In this document: positions 45,666-57,464 of the stretch, one piece after another | Numbering within the stretch: the stretch's first letter is position 1 | Layout: each line of letters begins with the position of its first letter | From: Cyclina sinensis | Lineage: Eukaryota; Mollusca; Bivalvia; Venerida; Veneridae | NCBI GenBank assembly: GCA_012932295.1 | Contig: JAAONU010000002.1 | Span: 38,313,521 to 38,377,520, forward strand | DNA length: 64,000 nucleotides | Reading direction: 5' to 3' | Made by a program: the position numbers and the translations under genes | The notes under the pieces: generated by a model | Databases searched by the model: none | Seen by the model: only the letters and a program-made list of their open reading frames with translations | What the model was told of the DNA's origin: nothing

Positions 45666-45889
45666 GGAAGAACGGACAACGCCAAAACAATACCCCCCTC
45701 CCAATTCCATTGGCGGGAGATAACAACTAGCTGGGATGAGTTGCCCCCGGCCTTGAATAACAAATAGAGTGTGGCGAGGTACAAGATAAGTTCCCCACTC
45801 TCTCCTTGAATAATTCATTTAGATGGTTGGGGGAGGTGCGGGGGGGGGGGGGTACAAGTGAAACCAGCTGGGAATGTTAGCAACCTGGA

Positions 45890-46350
45890 TGTGATGCCCC
45901 CACCCTTGAATAACTCATGGAGGTGGCGGTGTACAAGATAAAACAGCTGGGATAAGTTGCCCCAACCCTTGAATAACTCATGGAGATGGCGGGGTACAAG
46001 ATAAACCAGCTGGGATAAGTTGCCCCCACTCTTGAATAACTGATGGAGGTGGCGGGGTAGAAGATAAACCAACTGGGATAAGTTGTCCCCACTCTTGAAT
46101 AACTCATAGAGGTGACAGGGTACAAGATAAACCAGCTGGGATAAGTTGCCCCAACCCTTGAATAACTCATGGAGATGGCAGGGTACAAGATAAACCAGCT
46201 GGGATATAAGTTGCCCCCACTCTTGAATAACTGATGGAGGTGGCGGGGTAGAAGATAAACCAACTGGGATAAGTTTCCCCACTCTTGAATAACTCATGGA
46301 GGTGACAGGGTACAAGATAAACCAGCTGGGATTAGTTGCCCCAACTCTTA
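45890..46350. repeat. 63-bp minisatellite with three-unit higher-order pattern
   Basis: c(c/t)cttgaataact starts at 45903, 45966, 46029, 46092, 46155, 46220 and 46282, spacing 62-65 bp. Variants recur every third unit (for example gatggaggtggcggggtaga at 46040 and 46232), giving a ~190-bp higher-order unit. Minus-strand open frames of 128 and 242 codons across it are period artefacts: 63 is a multiple of 3, so frames stay open. Confidence 0.9.
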
Positions 46351-46833
46351 ATTTATTCATGGGTGTACTAGTAAAACCAGGTGTAATAAGTTGACCCTCT
46401 CCCAAATATTGCAGAAACTTGAATACTAGTAGCCACACATCTTTGTGCTTTAAGATAACCCAGCTGAGGATGTGTTGGCTCCTGGGGGGCAAGAAAAACG
46501 AGCGGGGATAAGCCACTCCTCTCCCCACCCTTAAAGAATTCAAGGACTGCGGTGCAAGATAAATCAGTCAGGGTAAGTTGCCTGCCAACCTACGTGTAGT
46601 TTACTGTAGACAAATTAATAGCAACACGAATATGTCCTTTAACATGGAGTTGTAAACTCATTTTCTATGAATCTGCCGAAAACAATGAATGTGCTGCCTC
46701 TAGAGGCAACATAACCAGGATGGGAGGCAATCTGTGCCGGAACAGCTTACCCCCCCCCCCCCCACCCCGAGGGCCAAGATATCCCAGGACAGCTTGACCC
46801 CCCTGGGGGTGGGCAAGCTGTCCTTGAGGCAAG

Positions 46834-47796
46834 TTATACTTGGACACCGGAATCTTCAACACGTCAGTTCGGATCTCGAACCACTTATACATTGCAGCAT
46901 GTTAACTACAGGAAATTCCAGATATGGTGACTATGAACCTAACATTTTATTTACATGTAAACTGTCCGAGGATGAGATTTTATAAGCATGATAAGTGAGA
47001 TCGAAACACTTTATTATTCCTATCTTAAAGACAATAAAATTGTACACACAGGTTACAATACCAGTGTTTCAAAATGACCCACTTGTTAAGTGGTTAACCT
47101 AACAGCATACTAGTAGTCAATCAGCCATTGTCCTTTCCTGTCTGTCAACAACACAAACTTAGTGAAACAGAAATTTAATAATAAAAATAATAGTAATAAT
47201 AATAAACACGAAGAAGGCTCGTCATCACCATCAGCAGGTAAATTACTCCACGTGGTCTGTCTTTCCGTTGTCGTCTGGGTGCTGAAATCTTAGGCACACG
47301 CTATATATGTTGTCTATGTGAAAATTTAACTGAATAAATCCGATCAGATAATGAAATTACAGGACAGTGTTAAGCTTAACCTGCAGCAAATTGTTACCAA
47401 TCTGTATGTTGTTTCTTTTCTTGCGAACATTTTTTCTTTCTTTATTTTTCTTCATTTCTAGAGCCAAAACAAGAAAGGCAATTGTGTTGTTGCTCACCGT
47501 ATTTTCATTGCACACTATAACATAATGTTGTTGTTTGTTTACAATGGTTATACGCTCATAAATAGGTTCTTTGGCCACAGGTTAAGATTTTAACTATGCC
47601 ATAAGATATTAATGTGTTTGAAAAAAGCGGTTATCACTTTCAAACATTAGTGAAACGAGTGTTTTGTTCAATGAATGTTCTGATTTATCTTACTCGAGCG
47701 TTGAGTTTGGTTGTATAACCTTCCACCTCCTCTTATATAAGCGCGCTGTACCAATTACTAACAAACTCAAGATAAGCCTGACGAACCAGTTATGGG
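46834..47796. other. Intergenic upstream of the TspO-like gene
   Basis: Nothing coding recognised. A second TATA-like sequence (cttatataagcgcg) lies near 47733. Confidence 0.4.
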
Positions 47797-47804
47797 TATA
47801 AATA
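47797..47804 (+). promoter_or_regulatory. Candidate TATA box of the TspO-like gene
   Basis: TATAAATA in gggtataaatacat lies 110 bp upstream of the first-exon ATG at 47914. It predicts a start near 47828 and a short leader. Motif and position only. Confidence 0.4.
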
Positions 47805-47913
47805 CATAAAACGTGCACCACAACGTGAGTTTATGAACAGTGTTTATTTATTCTTCAGTTGATGGTAAATATTTACAACAAACAACAGCCATTTTCTTAC
47901 AATAGTTATACCG

Positions 47914-49785
47914 ATGAAAGATTTTAAGGAGGGAGACCCCATTGTACAGGTAAGACATATGTTTCTATTTTATGATAATTTTATATTATTTTAAACCTTT
48001 TGGGGGTCTATTGTTTTGTGGTTAAACTATTTTTAGTACAAATGAAAACAAGGTAATTTTTTTAGATGTTCTGAACAATTTACGTGTAATTACTAGGCTT
48101 GTAAAATCATGTATTTAGACCCTTCGTTTAAGTTAAACAGTGTTTCTGTTATATGACCGCAATAATTAATACATGTATATACATTGTTACTGGAAAAACC
48201 TATACCTGAAAAAGACCAGAACCCCTCTTCTATACTTAATACTTCACTTTCAAAATGTGCACATTTTCTGAAATGACTTTTTCTCAACGAAACGTTTAAA
48301 TGATCTTGTGACCTTTTCTACAACCTGTAAACCAAAAACTATGAAAAATTAGTGCGGCCAAATACAACAGGTTTAATGAAAAAGAACTGACAGCTTAAAG
48401 AAATTGCGGAAAATCTATCTTTACCTGAAGTTCCATTATAGTATTTTCACGGTCGCAGACCAATTTCACATATTGTTCAGGCCATTGCCCTTGATTACTT
48501 TGCACGTGTATTTCGTGTTTCAGAAACCAATGGCAACCCATTCTGCACTGAAGATTGCACTGATCGTGCTGACCCTACTCGCCTTTGTTGTCGTGGCGGC
48601 AGTCAACGCCCTGGCAGCTACAAGTGACGGAGGAGGTATGTTTCTTATTTTTCATTTAAACATCAAGAAAATTTACGTCAACGTTCTGTCAACACGATTA
48701 TACGAGTATATAAAGACGCGCGTCTATTATAGAGAACAAAAGAACAGGAACGAAACTGGTTTCACTGTTACAAAACAATAACGGTTTAAATGCTGTAACT
48801 ATACTGTTTCGTCTTAGATGGATTTGGTCAGTTCATTTAGTAAAGGCTGAACGAAGGAGCAGTCAGAGGCGAGCTCATTCTTGTCGCAAAGAAATGATGA
48901 TTTGGGGAAAGGGACATCTTTTGTGTTTACAGCTTTTTTAAATATAATTTTTCAGGTGTCTTTTTGAACAACACTGGAACCATTTCTAATATATTCTACT
49001 TAGAAGTTACACCTGCGGGATGGACTTTCAGTATATGGGGTTTTATATATACATGGCAAGCATTGTGGCTTGTTTACACCCTCTCAACAATATGCCGACG
49101 GAAAGTTGGAACATACTTATACCTGATGCCAGTCTATCCGACGATGTTATTCATATCTTACATATTTAACAACATATTCAACGTGGCCTGGTTGTTTGCC
49201 TGGGATAGAATGAAACTCGCCATTGCTTTGCCACTGATAGCCCTGACGCCCTTTACACTGTATGTCTGCCTTTTCTTTTCATTCAGGACATTATATAACA
49301 ATTTAGACTATTTAACACGAAATGGACTTACTGTTGACATTTGGCTTATCAGGTTGCTAATCCAGAACGGCATCGCCTTCTACGCAGCTTGGGTTACCAT
49401 AGCAACGTTATTGAATTTAGGTGTCGTTCTTACCTATAAAGACGGGAGTGATGTTACCGATATATATCTGGACCAAGATGTCTCCAGCACTATTATCCTT
49501 GCCATCGCCGCTGCAGAAATTGTGTTATGGTTCAGCCTCGATTTGACTGTGTTAGACAAATACACGCGCTACACGTTCTCGCCGTACATAACTCTCACCG
49601 TTGCTTTCGCGGGAGTCGTGCAAAAGAACTTTGACCTTGACACGGCTTATAGAAACTCCGTCTTCAGTTTGGTTCTGCTTATTGTTGCCGCGATTTGCCT
49701 AGTTGTCAAGGTAACAGTAATGCTGTGGAGACATTTCAAGCGTCCAATCAACCCGTTACTGACAGATTTCAAGCCAACAGTTTAG
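47914..49785 (+). CDS. TspO/MBR-like multi-pass membrane protein
   Basis: Three exons, 47914-47949, 48524-48635 and 48956-49785 (TAG), with consistent phases give 325 residues. An alternative start at 48530 would drop the first 14. The first hydrophobic segment is KIALIVLTLLAFVVVAA (~residues 21-40). The central part reads TGTISNIFYLEV, then TPAGWTFSIWGFIYTWQALW, then about six more hydrophobic segments with NNIFNVAWLFAWDR. The TPAG(Y/W)xFSIWGxIY pattern and Trp-rich helices resemble bacterial tryptophan-rich sensory proteins of ~250 residues and, more distantly, the TspO/translocator family (normally ~160-180 residues, five helices). Ligand and location are unknown. The family call comes from motif memory and needs a profile search. 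The large last exon and first-exon ATG are well supported by splice sites; no experimental analogue is claimed. Confidence 0.65.
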
Positions 49786-50323
49786 AATTTTTTATCAAAT
49801 GATACTACTACACGCAGTTTCTTAACCTTTGTTTAGTCTCTAGAATCTATGGCCAAAAGTTCTATGGATTCTAGTCAGTTATTGAAACATTTTTTAACGT
49901 TTAAGAGACTGCCAGAATATATTTGAAAAACATTAAATTCATTTGAAGCTGAAAGGTTAGAATACTTCATAACAAGGAATCCATAAAGTAGCGCATCGAA
50001 CAATATCTGCCGCAAAATTCACATACCGGTGCTGAATACGAAGCAGGCAATGTGTTTAATGTTTGTTTTGTTTATCATGACTTATTTGCCATTTGTAAAT
50101 GTAAATAGTTTATCATTTTGTATGAAAATAAATTGTCTTTTTTACATTTCGTAATTACTTTATTGTTGTAACTATCCGTCCAGCTTGGAGAGTGGATCGG
50201 CATATTTCGACGCTTTTCGAAACTATCAGCACTAAAACGTTGTTTAAAAGCTAAAATACTTCTCTTCAAATTGACTGGATACTTTTCAAGAAGACTCGTT
50301 CCATCTTACTACATTTACACAGG
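49786..50323. other. 3' UTR of the TspO-like gene
   Basis: An AATAAA at 50127-50132 lies 342 nt after the stop and is the likely polyadenylation signal. The remainder up to the foldback element is unremarkable. Confidence 0.5.
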
Positions 50324-51187
50324 GGTGGGATCGTAAAGTAATTTCTGGTGTGCTCAAACTTAAGCGAGGCAAAAATTTTCTGGTGTAAAAAATGGCGCAT
50401 TTTGTAATAAAGTTCTTCATTTAGACGGATAAAGTACGTAAAGGTTTTCTTTTTTAAAGACAAAACGAATTCATATGCTCGTACTGTGGCCGCTTAAATT
50501 CCCCATTGCCGGTTACTTATACTGTGTCTGTAGCTTTCGAAACAAAAAAAGTTATTAATGTATAATGTACTTATAGGCAAATTTTTAGCAGTGACTTTGA
50601 ATTTAGACGATTTGTGCATGGTTTTCGTAAAATTATGGCATATAGTTCACTGCAATACAATGTTTACATATTATATCATAGATAATTAATGCCTGGTGCA
50701 AATGCTTCAAGTGATTTTTGTGTTGTGATCGAAAATAGTTAATTTAAGAACGCTTTTAGTGACTGGTGCTTTAAGTATTTTTCGACCACAACACAGAATT
50801 CTCTTGAAGCCGCATCATTTGCACCAAGCATTAATTAACTATGAAATAATTTATAAACATTGTATTTCAATGAACTATATGACATTATTTTTCGAAAACC
50901 ATGCACAAATCGTCTGAATTCAAAGTCACTGCTACTGTTTAAACTAACAATTTGCCTTTAAGTACATCAATAACAGCTACAGACCCAGTGTAAGTACATG
51001 TAACCGGGAATGGGGAATTTTAGCGGAGCATATTTGTTTTGTCTTTAAAAACAAAATATTTACTTACATGTACTTGTCAAAATTATCCGTCCAAATGAAG
51101 GAATTTATCACAAAATCCGCCATGGTTTATACCAGCAAATTTTTGCCGCACTTAAAGCACACCCGAAATTACTTTACAATCTCCACC
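50324..51187. mobile_element. 864-bp foldback (long inverted repeat) element
   Basis: Two arms of about 400 bp are reverse complements of each other with scattered mismatches. The left arm begins ggtgggatcgtaaagtaatt at 50324. The right arm ends with its counterpart aattactttacaatctccacc at 51187. Inner blocks also pair, for example gacgatttgtgcatggtttt with aaaccatgcacaaatcgtc, and aattaatgc(c/t)tggtgcaaatg on both arms. The centre is near 50755 with a short loop. No open frame and no clear target duplication are seen, so it is probably a non-autonomous foldback/MITE-type element. Confidence 0.88.
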
Positions 51188-51415
51188 GGCTTTCCACTGA
51201 ATACTGACCAGTCAGTTCGCTGACCAGATATTCTCTTTTGCTGACCTTTCGTCTTCTTTCCAACTGATTGCATCGTATAGTTTATGTTCTATAGACTTTA
51301 TGTAAAAGTAGATATAGATTAACTTTAACATAGGTTATATCTCCAATTCAGCATTGTTTTAGTTATTTTGTCCATGGACTTCGAAGCTAAGTGAATAACC
51401 TATTATTTCAGGAAA

Positions 51416-51643
51416 ATGTCTGATATAAATTATTTTGAAAAATCATTGATCAAAACTTGTCTTACAAAAAATTTGTGGGTATGTCAGGACTTGCCCTCTG
51501 GATTTGACTATGCCTGCATGTTAAAAGATGTATTTTATGAAAATGGTGCGAGTGAGATTCTGCACTTCTATTGTGAAAATTCTGAATCTTGTGTAGAGAA
51601 TATTCAGCAAAACCAAGAAGAATTTCCTGGTCAAAAAAATTAA
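51416..51643 (+). other. Unassigned open frame, possibly a decayed gene fragment
   Basis: A 75-codon frame (MSDINYFEKSLIKTCLTKNL ...) starts just after an acceptor-like ttatttcag and stops at 51641-51643. The same frame then continues open with an acidic/basic stretch (YYEDDDESAFPVA, KLPALVRKKVVAMVMK) to a TGA near 51765. One stop in ~117 otherwise open codons could mean a pseudogene or chance. I recognise no family. Confidence 0.2.
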
Positions 51644-51785
51644 TATTATGAGGATGATGATGAAAGCGCATTCCCTGTCGCAATCAAAACGAAACTTCCA
51701 GCATTAGTTAGGAAGAAAGTAGTGGCTATGGTTATGAAAATTTCAGTGACAAACATGGAAATGTGACCTCGGTGCACTGTCAATA

Positions 51786-52400
51786 ATGAATATAAATGTA
51801 AACCCAAGATTATGCAAGTGGAACTTGCTTAGAATGTTTGCGAAGATGATCTCTCGAAAAACTTTTAAACTGGGCCATATTGGTTTTAAAGCATGTCACC
51901 AGCTTCAATCGAATGAAAACCTTGTGAAAACTCTACAGGTCACAAGTTTTAATAATCTTCTTGAAACTTGCTTCTAATTTAAAGGTCACATGCCTAGCCC
52001 AATGTTCTCGACATTTGTCAAAATGTTTTTCAGGATGATTTCTGTGAGGAAAATCATCTTGGGTCATGAAGGATCAAAAACAACTTTTCAGAATTAGAAA
52101 ACCATGTTAACATTTAAAAGGTCAGCTTGACGTAATTTTCACCAGACTTGGTTAGAATGTATTTTTCTAGATTAAAAGATGGGAGAGATGGGAGAGTTTG
52201 AAATTGAGTCACGTGGGGTCAAAACTTGGATGTCAGCTCATTTAAAAGGCTTAAGATTTTCTTCACGATCCGTGTCTTAAGTTAAAAACTAAATTATATG
52301 AAATGAAAACTAGGTTAGCTGAAACTTTACCTATTCTATGTTTCTCAAAAGGCACAGTGTTTCTCAGATGAGTGATGTAAGGTCATCATGACCCTCTTGT
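51786..52400. repeat. Degenerate dispersed repeat
   Basis: Diverged units share aga(a/t)tgt(t/a)t, gatgatctctcg/gatgatttctgtg, and ggtcatga/gggtcaaaac with changes, in the style of bivalve tandem-derived repeats. It ends near catcatgaccctcttgttt. No gene. Confidence 0.45.
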
Positions 52401-53376
52401 TTCGTTGACTTGTTCTTTTAATAAAATATAACCGCTCTGTTTAAGAAACAACATAATTATGGTCATCTTTAAAAGAAACACGAATACAGGGAAGTTGCAG
52501 TGATTGTGATATTCAAGTACCAATCAATAGTAAGACGTATTTTACGTGTGATTTATGCCTCAGACCTTTCTCGAGAAAGTTGAGAATGGTTTCTGACTGT
52601 TAGAACCAGTTCTTCTCTCAAAGTTACCAAAGTGAAGACTTCCTAAAGCCTATTTTAACAACGTATTTTCCGAGTCTGAGTGGGGTGGAAGTTTAGTGAT
52701 GATTGTGAATAAATCCATTATTCTTCAATACCAAAAATGCTGCAAATTTACCATGGCACATAGTTTCTCTCTCTATATATATTTTCATGGTTGTATTATC
52801 TTGAAAGTTCAAAAGGCAATCATTTTAAAGCTATGCTTGTCGATCTTTTACTCCCGTTTTTCGCTTCTAATCAATCTGTACGCTAACTTTTAAAACAGAC
52901 CTGTACGTATGGCTTTAACGAAAATTTTAGCATCATCAAAAGCTCCATTTTTCTTTTTTCTACTTGAATTCAAAAGAAGCTTGCAAACTAGGATAACTTG
53001 AACTAGACATGTGTCCATAGGACACGGATACCCCCGAAACATAAGCTTTCAGTTGGTAAATATAAGCGTTATCTTTTTTTTATGGTGCATATATGTAAGT
53101 TCTGAGTAAATGCTAACATGCATTTTTGAATTTGGACCAAATATGAACGTGATAAGTACTAACAAGATAATCATGTAGCGCACCAACGCTCGTCTGTTTT
53201 ATTTATCGGAAACGAGCATGCAAGTTTCAAACAGTGGGCGGTGTTCCATGTAGAAATGAGACGGGATGGGGACGGGGGGACGGGGGGGGGGATGGAAGTA
53301 CCTACCCACCCCATGTAAGTAAATATTTAAGTTCTACCGTTTGCGCTTTCCCATTAGAATATTTTTATATTTTTTT
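52401..53376. other. Intergenic, no gene recognised
   Basis: G-rich run near 53262-53291 (ggggacggggggacgggggg). A phrase, ctagacatgtgtccatagga, near 53004 resembles repeat ends. No exon seen. Confidence 0.4.
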
Positions 53377-54190
53377 ATGCCCCCGAAGGGCATCCTCGGT
53401 AACCCATGCATTCTCGTTACGTATACACTTCATTTGCATCATTCGTGATGAATGTAGTTCAACGAAATCAGTACCCGTGGGCTCCGACGATGCCGAAGGG
53501 AGGCATACAGTTGTTGAACTGTCCGTCCGTCAGTCCGTCCGAAAACTTTAACATTGGCAATAACTTCCTTATAAGTAAGTGGATTTACTTCAAACTTGGA
53601 CACAACACCCCTTTGGACAAGACCTTCCCACTGACCTATATTTGTTTGACCTTGACCCCTGAATGACCATCACCTTGAAGATCCAATTGTCCAAAATCTT
53701 AAACATTAACCATAACTTCCTTTTTAGTAAGTGGATTTACTTCATATTTGGACACAAGAACTCTTTGGACAAGACCTTCCCACTGACCTATATTTATTTG
53801 ACCTAGACCCCTGAATGTCCTTCACCTTGAAGATCCAATTGTTCAAAAACTTTAACATTGGCCATAACTTCTTTATACGTAAGTGGATTTACTTCATACT
53901 TGGACACAACACCCCTTTGGACAAGACCTTCCCACTGACCTATATTTACTTGACCTTGACCCCTGAATGACCTTCACCCTGAAGATCCAATTGTCCAAAA
54001 ACTTTAACATTGGCCATAACCTCCTTATTAGAAAGTCAATTTACTTCATACTTGGACACAACACTCCTACGGACAAGACCTTCCCATTGACCTATATTTA
54101 TTTGACCTTGACTCTTGAATGACTGGTCATCAGCTCAAAGTCAAAACACCACTTCAGGGGCATTGTCATCTTACAGTGACAGTTCTTGTT
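53377..54190. mobile_element. Tandem-cored element with four 152-bp units
   Basis: The start atgcccccgaagggcatcct contains its own short hairpin. It is followed by ccgaagggaggcatacagtt and a gtccgtccgtcagtccgtcc run at 53521-53540. Four units follow, marked by (g/a)taagtggatttacttca or its diverged form at about 53575, 53727, 53879 and 54031, spacing 152 bp. It closes with caggggcattgtcatcttac near 54157. Same architecture as the ATIC intron elements. Confidence 0.78.
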
Positions 54191-54289
54191 TGCTATATGT
54201 CTTCGCAAAAAAGTGACCTCTGGGGTGGGGGCTAATTTTCACTCCAGGGACACATATGGTTTACGAATAATCAGCTACATTAAAGTTTT

Positions 54290-55052
54290 TGTAGGACGCC
54301 GACGACGATGACGACTCAGTGTGACCATAAAAGTTCAACTTATTCTTCAAAAACATGTGAGCTAAAATAGAATCCTCTACTTATGGTGGTCTATTGTGAC
54401 AACTGATATTGAAATACCATCATGCATGCAAAAGTTATAGACCAGAGAAATATATTAAGTTTACTCCCCTGCTGTGACCTTGATCTTTGACCTAATAATC
54501 TGGGTCTTGCAGGCAACACATCGTCTATATACTTATGGTGGTCATGTGTACCAATTTTTTTAAAAATCCCATCATGCATGGAGAGGTTATGGACCGGACA
54601 CGAACTCCAACTGAACTTAAGCCTATATGACAAATAACATGTACACTAAGTTCAATGCCTTACTGTGACCTTGACCTTTGACCTAGGTCTTGCACGCAAC
54701 ACATTGTTTCCTTATGGTGGTCGAGTGTACCTATCTATTTTGAAATTCCATCATGCATGCAGATGTTATAGACCTGACACGAACTCAAACTGTACGTAAA
54801 ATTATATGAAAAATACACTAAGTTCAATCCCCTGCTTTGACTTTGAACTTTGACCTAGGCACCTAGCTGGGTCTTGCGAGCAACACATTGTCTACTTATG
54901 GTGGTCAAGTGAACCAATTTATTTTGAAATCCCCATCTTGCATGCAGAAGTTATGGACTGGACATTAAGTATATACTATTTGAAACACATCCACAAACAC
55001 GGACAGAGGTAAGACTATATACGCCCCCACACCATTTCATTGTGGGGGCATA
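54290..55052. mobile_element. Tandem-cored element with terminal gggggc hairpin
   Basis: Diverged 150-185-bp units are marked by cttatggtggtc at about 54380, 54532, 54711 and 54895 and by tgacctttgacctag-type segments. The right end has a hairpin, cgcccccacaccatttcatt followed by gtgggggca (55023-55050). Minus-strand frames are repeat-derived. Confidence 0.65.
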
Positions 55053-57388
55053 GAAACCAACTAAGTAGCCACTACATCATACCAAGGAAAAGCATTAATA
55101 TTGCTGGGTCTAATACCAGTCTAGCATTACACAGACTCTCCAAAGAGCAAGAACCGGTTTCCCATTTAAATCAGTTATATTTAAAATACTCATTATACTA
55201 GTATGCAAGTATCTGAGTTCAGCTTTCCCTTATTACTGAAGTGATATTGTCCAAGCTGGAAACTTCATTTGTTCTGACAACCATAAAGGTGGATTAACAA
55301 TGGAATAAGAAAAAAAAACAATATTTGTTACCATTTATTTCTCATAGGCATTTAACACATGATAAAATAGTGAGAAACCTTCCTAACTTTACTACACATT
55401 CATAAACTTGTTTAAAAATAAAAACAAAATATCACAATCATACCAAGTACACACTATAATAATGCATGTAATGTATGCTCTGTCATGCACACAGTGTTAT
55501 CAACAAACAACTATATGCAGTATATAATATTTGCTGCTAAATATAGAGAGGCAGGCAGCTAGATACTCAAAGGAATGCCTAGTATATTAACTGTTTGCTC
55601 TATAAAAGTAACTCCTACAATAAGAGCACATGTTCAAAAGGTAATTTGGATATTTGTATATGTGCCTTTAATACACTGTTAGTCCACACACAATAGCATT
55701 ACAAATGCCAAATAATATTTTAATTTCATCCTTATCATTATTTGATATTAATTCTGATGAATGTTTCTTTACAAAAACATGCTTGAATACATGAAAACTG
55801 TGCAAGCCTACACTGGCATGCTGTTCTAATACTTTGTTCGTATGTGTTCTAACATGCTGATCAATACTGAAGTACTTTATAAGTCACATATTTTCATAAA
55901 AATTGTCTCAGGAATACTCTGTTTTGTTCTTGGCAATATGTTAATACTCAAACCATTAATGCTTCCATTACTTTACTGAAGAAAAATCAATAACAACAAC
56001 AACAACAATACATAAAAAGAAACTGAATTGTGTGTGTGTTTACTTTAAGTATTCCCTACCAAGATTGGCATATTGTGCAATACTTTTCTTATAATAGTGT
56101 CTCAATACGAGTTAAAAATACTTGACTGTGAACTTTGATATTCAAAACAGGTGCTATCTTTTTTAATAATACTTATGTTATCATGTAACTAATGGTGGCA
56201 AATCCACTTTTTTATACAACATGGGCCAAGTTGAAATTTAATATAAAATTAAGATAAATACTGTTTCACACAAAACAAATCAAGAAGTCCTTAATAAATA
56301 TAAAGAAAAATATATCAATTTGTGGACTCACCATTGAAAAACTGCATATAACATGATCAAGTATCACATCAATGTACAGTAGTTCAACATTAAATCCACA
56401 CTGTATGTGTATGTACAACCTTTATTGTGAAGATTTGAAAGAACACATGAAATGCATTCAAAATGACTTGAGAATATACTGTCAAAACAGTTCTTGGACA
56501 AGGTTACAAAGTCTTTTCCTATTAGGGGAGAAAACCAGCAGTGTAAGAATTGTTTTCTCTTTATGCAAATGTAGGACTGAAAATCTAAGGGAAGTAAATC
56601 AGCTAAATAGTAAAATGAATTAAGAACTGTATGAATAAATGAAACCATGTTACTATCCAAAAAAGTAAAAATATATCATCAATAAATTTATATATCATAA
56701 AGCATAATGCATTTGTGATATTTCTGAAATTCAGGAAAATGCAAGAAGAAAATCTTTAACATTAAACAGTAACATCCCATAATGTGTTTAAATCAATGAT
56801 AAAACCCCTGAAAATTATACTGACCCTAGCAGCTTATTGTTGAATGCACTTAGTAGCAATTAATATGAGCATAATCTTGAGTTAAAAAACCAAAAACTGG
56901 TTCAGAAACATACACCATATATTTGTTGCTTATGTATAAATCCGTTGTAAGTCATTGGGTTTTATTAAGTTGCTTTTGGTTTACTCAGGAAATAAAGTAC
57001 AAAATACAAAATGTACTGAGATAAGCATTCACCACAGTGAATTTTCCTCAATGTTGTATGGAGTGAGGTTTTGCTGTTATGGATGCAAAATGAATTTCTA
57101 CTCTAAAAAGTAATCATTTAATTGATTCAAATTAATGTATTACATATAAATAAATTCCTTGTTCTTTCTTAAAACTTGGTCCAGTACATGCTAAAATTAT
57201 TTCACAACCATACAACCTGTTCAGTAATTTTAACACTGATCTTTCACTGAAGGAAAAACATAAAAATCTAGGAAATTTTTGGAAATGTTCTAATGCAGCA
57301 TTTAACAGACAAGAATATAATGATTATCACAGACGAAAGATGAAATGTACAAAAGGGTTCCTGAAACATATCTCCTATAGGATGATTC
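55053..57388. other. CFAP45 3' UTR and intergenic sequence
   Basis: AT-rich. On the minus strand AATAAA (TTTATT on +) at 56961-56966 lies about 420 nt after the distal CFAP45 stop and is one candidate polyadenylation signal; others exist further on. A short (aac)n tract is near 55993-56008. No other gene was recognised. Confidence 0.45.
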
Positions 57389-57464
57389 TCATGCACTGAT
57401 ATGTTGAGGGGCAGCAATTTTTCTCTCAACCTGGCTTAGGTACTTCTCTGGAATACCAGCAGAT
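57389..57464 (-). CDS. CFAP45: CFAP45 distal last exon
   Basis: Entered after ...LR with one shared base. It encodes SAGIPEKYLSQVERKIAAPQ, then HISA and TGA. This aligns with the human tail, which begins ATGLPEKY. The acceptor is good (tgttatttcag). It is the closer match to the vertebrate tail (Glu-Lys-Tyr, ERK), so it is probably the ancestral last exon. Confidence 0.9.

Larger units (their letters stand above)
43639..46833. mobile_element. ~3.2-kb composite foldback-like element
   Basis: The left end (43639: cttgccccctggacagcttg) is the approximate reverse complement of the right end (ggacagcttgacccc ... gggcaagctgtccttgaggcaag, to 46833). Subterminal blocks are also inverted: gctggtttatcttg ... 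ttattcaa ... gggggcaactta at 43705-43880 against caagataaaccagctgggat ... cttgaataactcat at 45730-46560. TTAT flanks both ends (43635-43638 and 46834-46837), a possible 4-bp target duplication. Inside lie two ~165-170-bp arrays and a 63-bp array. No transposase frame was found, so it would be non-autonomous. Confidence 0.6.

Noticed and set aside
45815..46543. 242-codon minus-strand ORF (and a 128-codon overlapping one)
   Set aside because: Lies on the 63-bp minisatellite; a period divisible by three keeps a frame open without selection.
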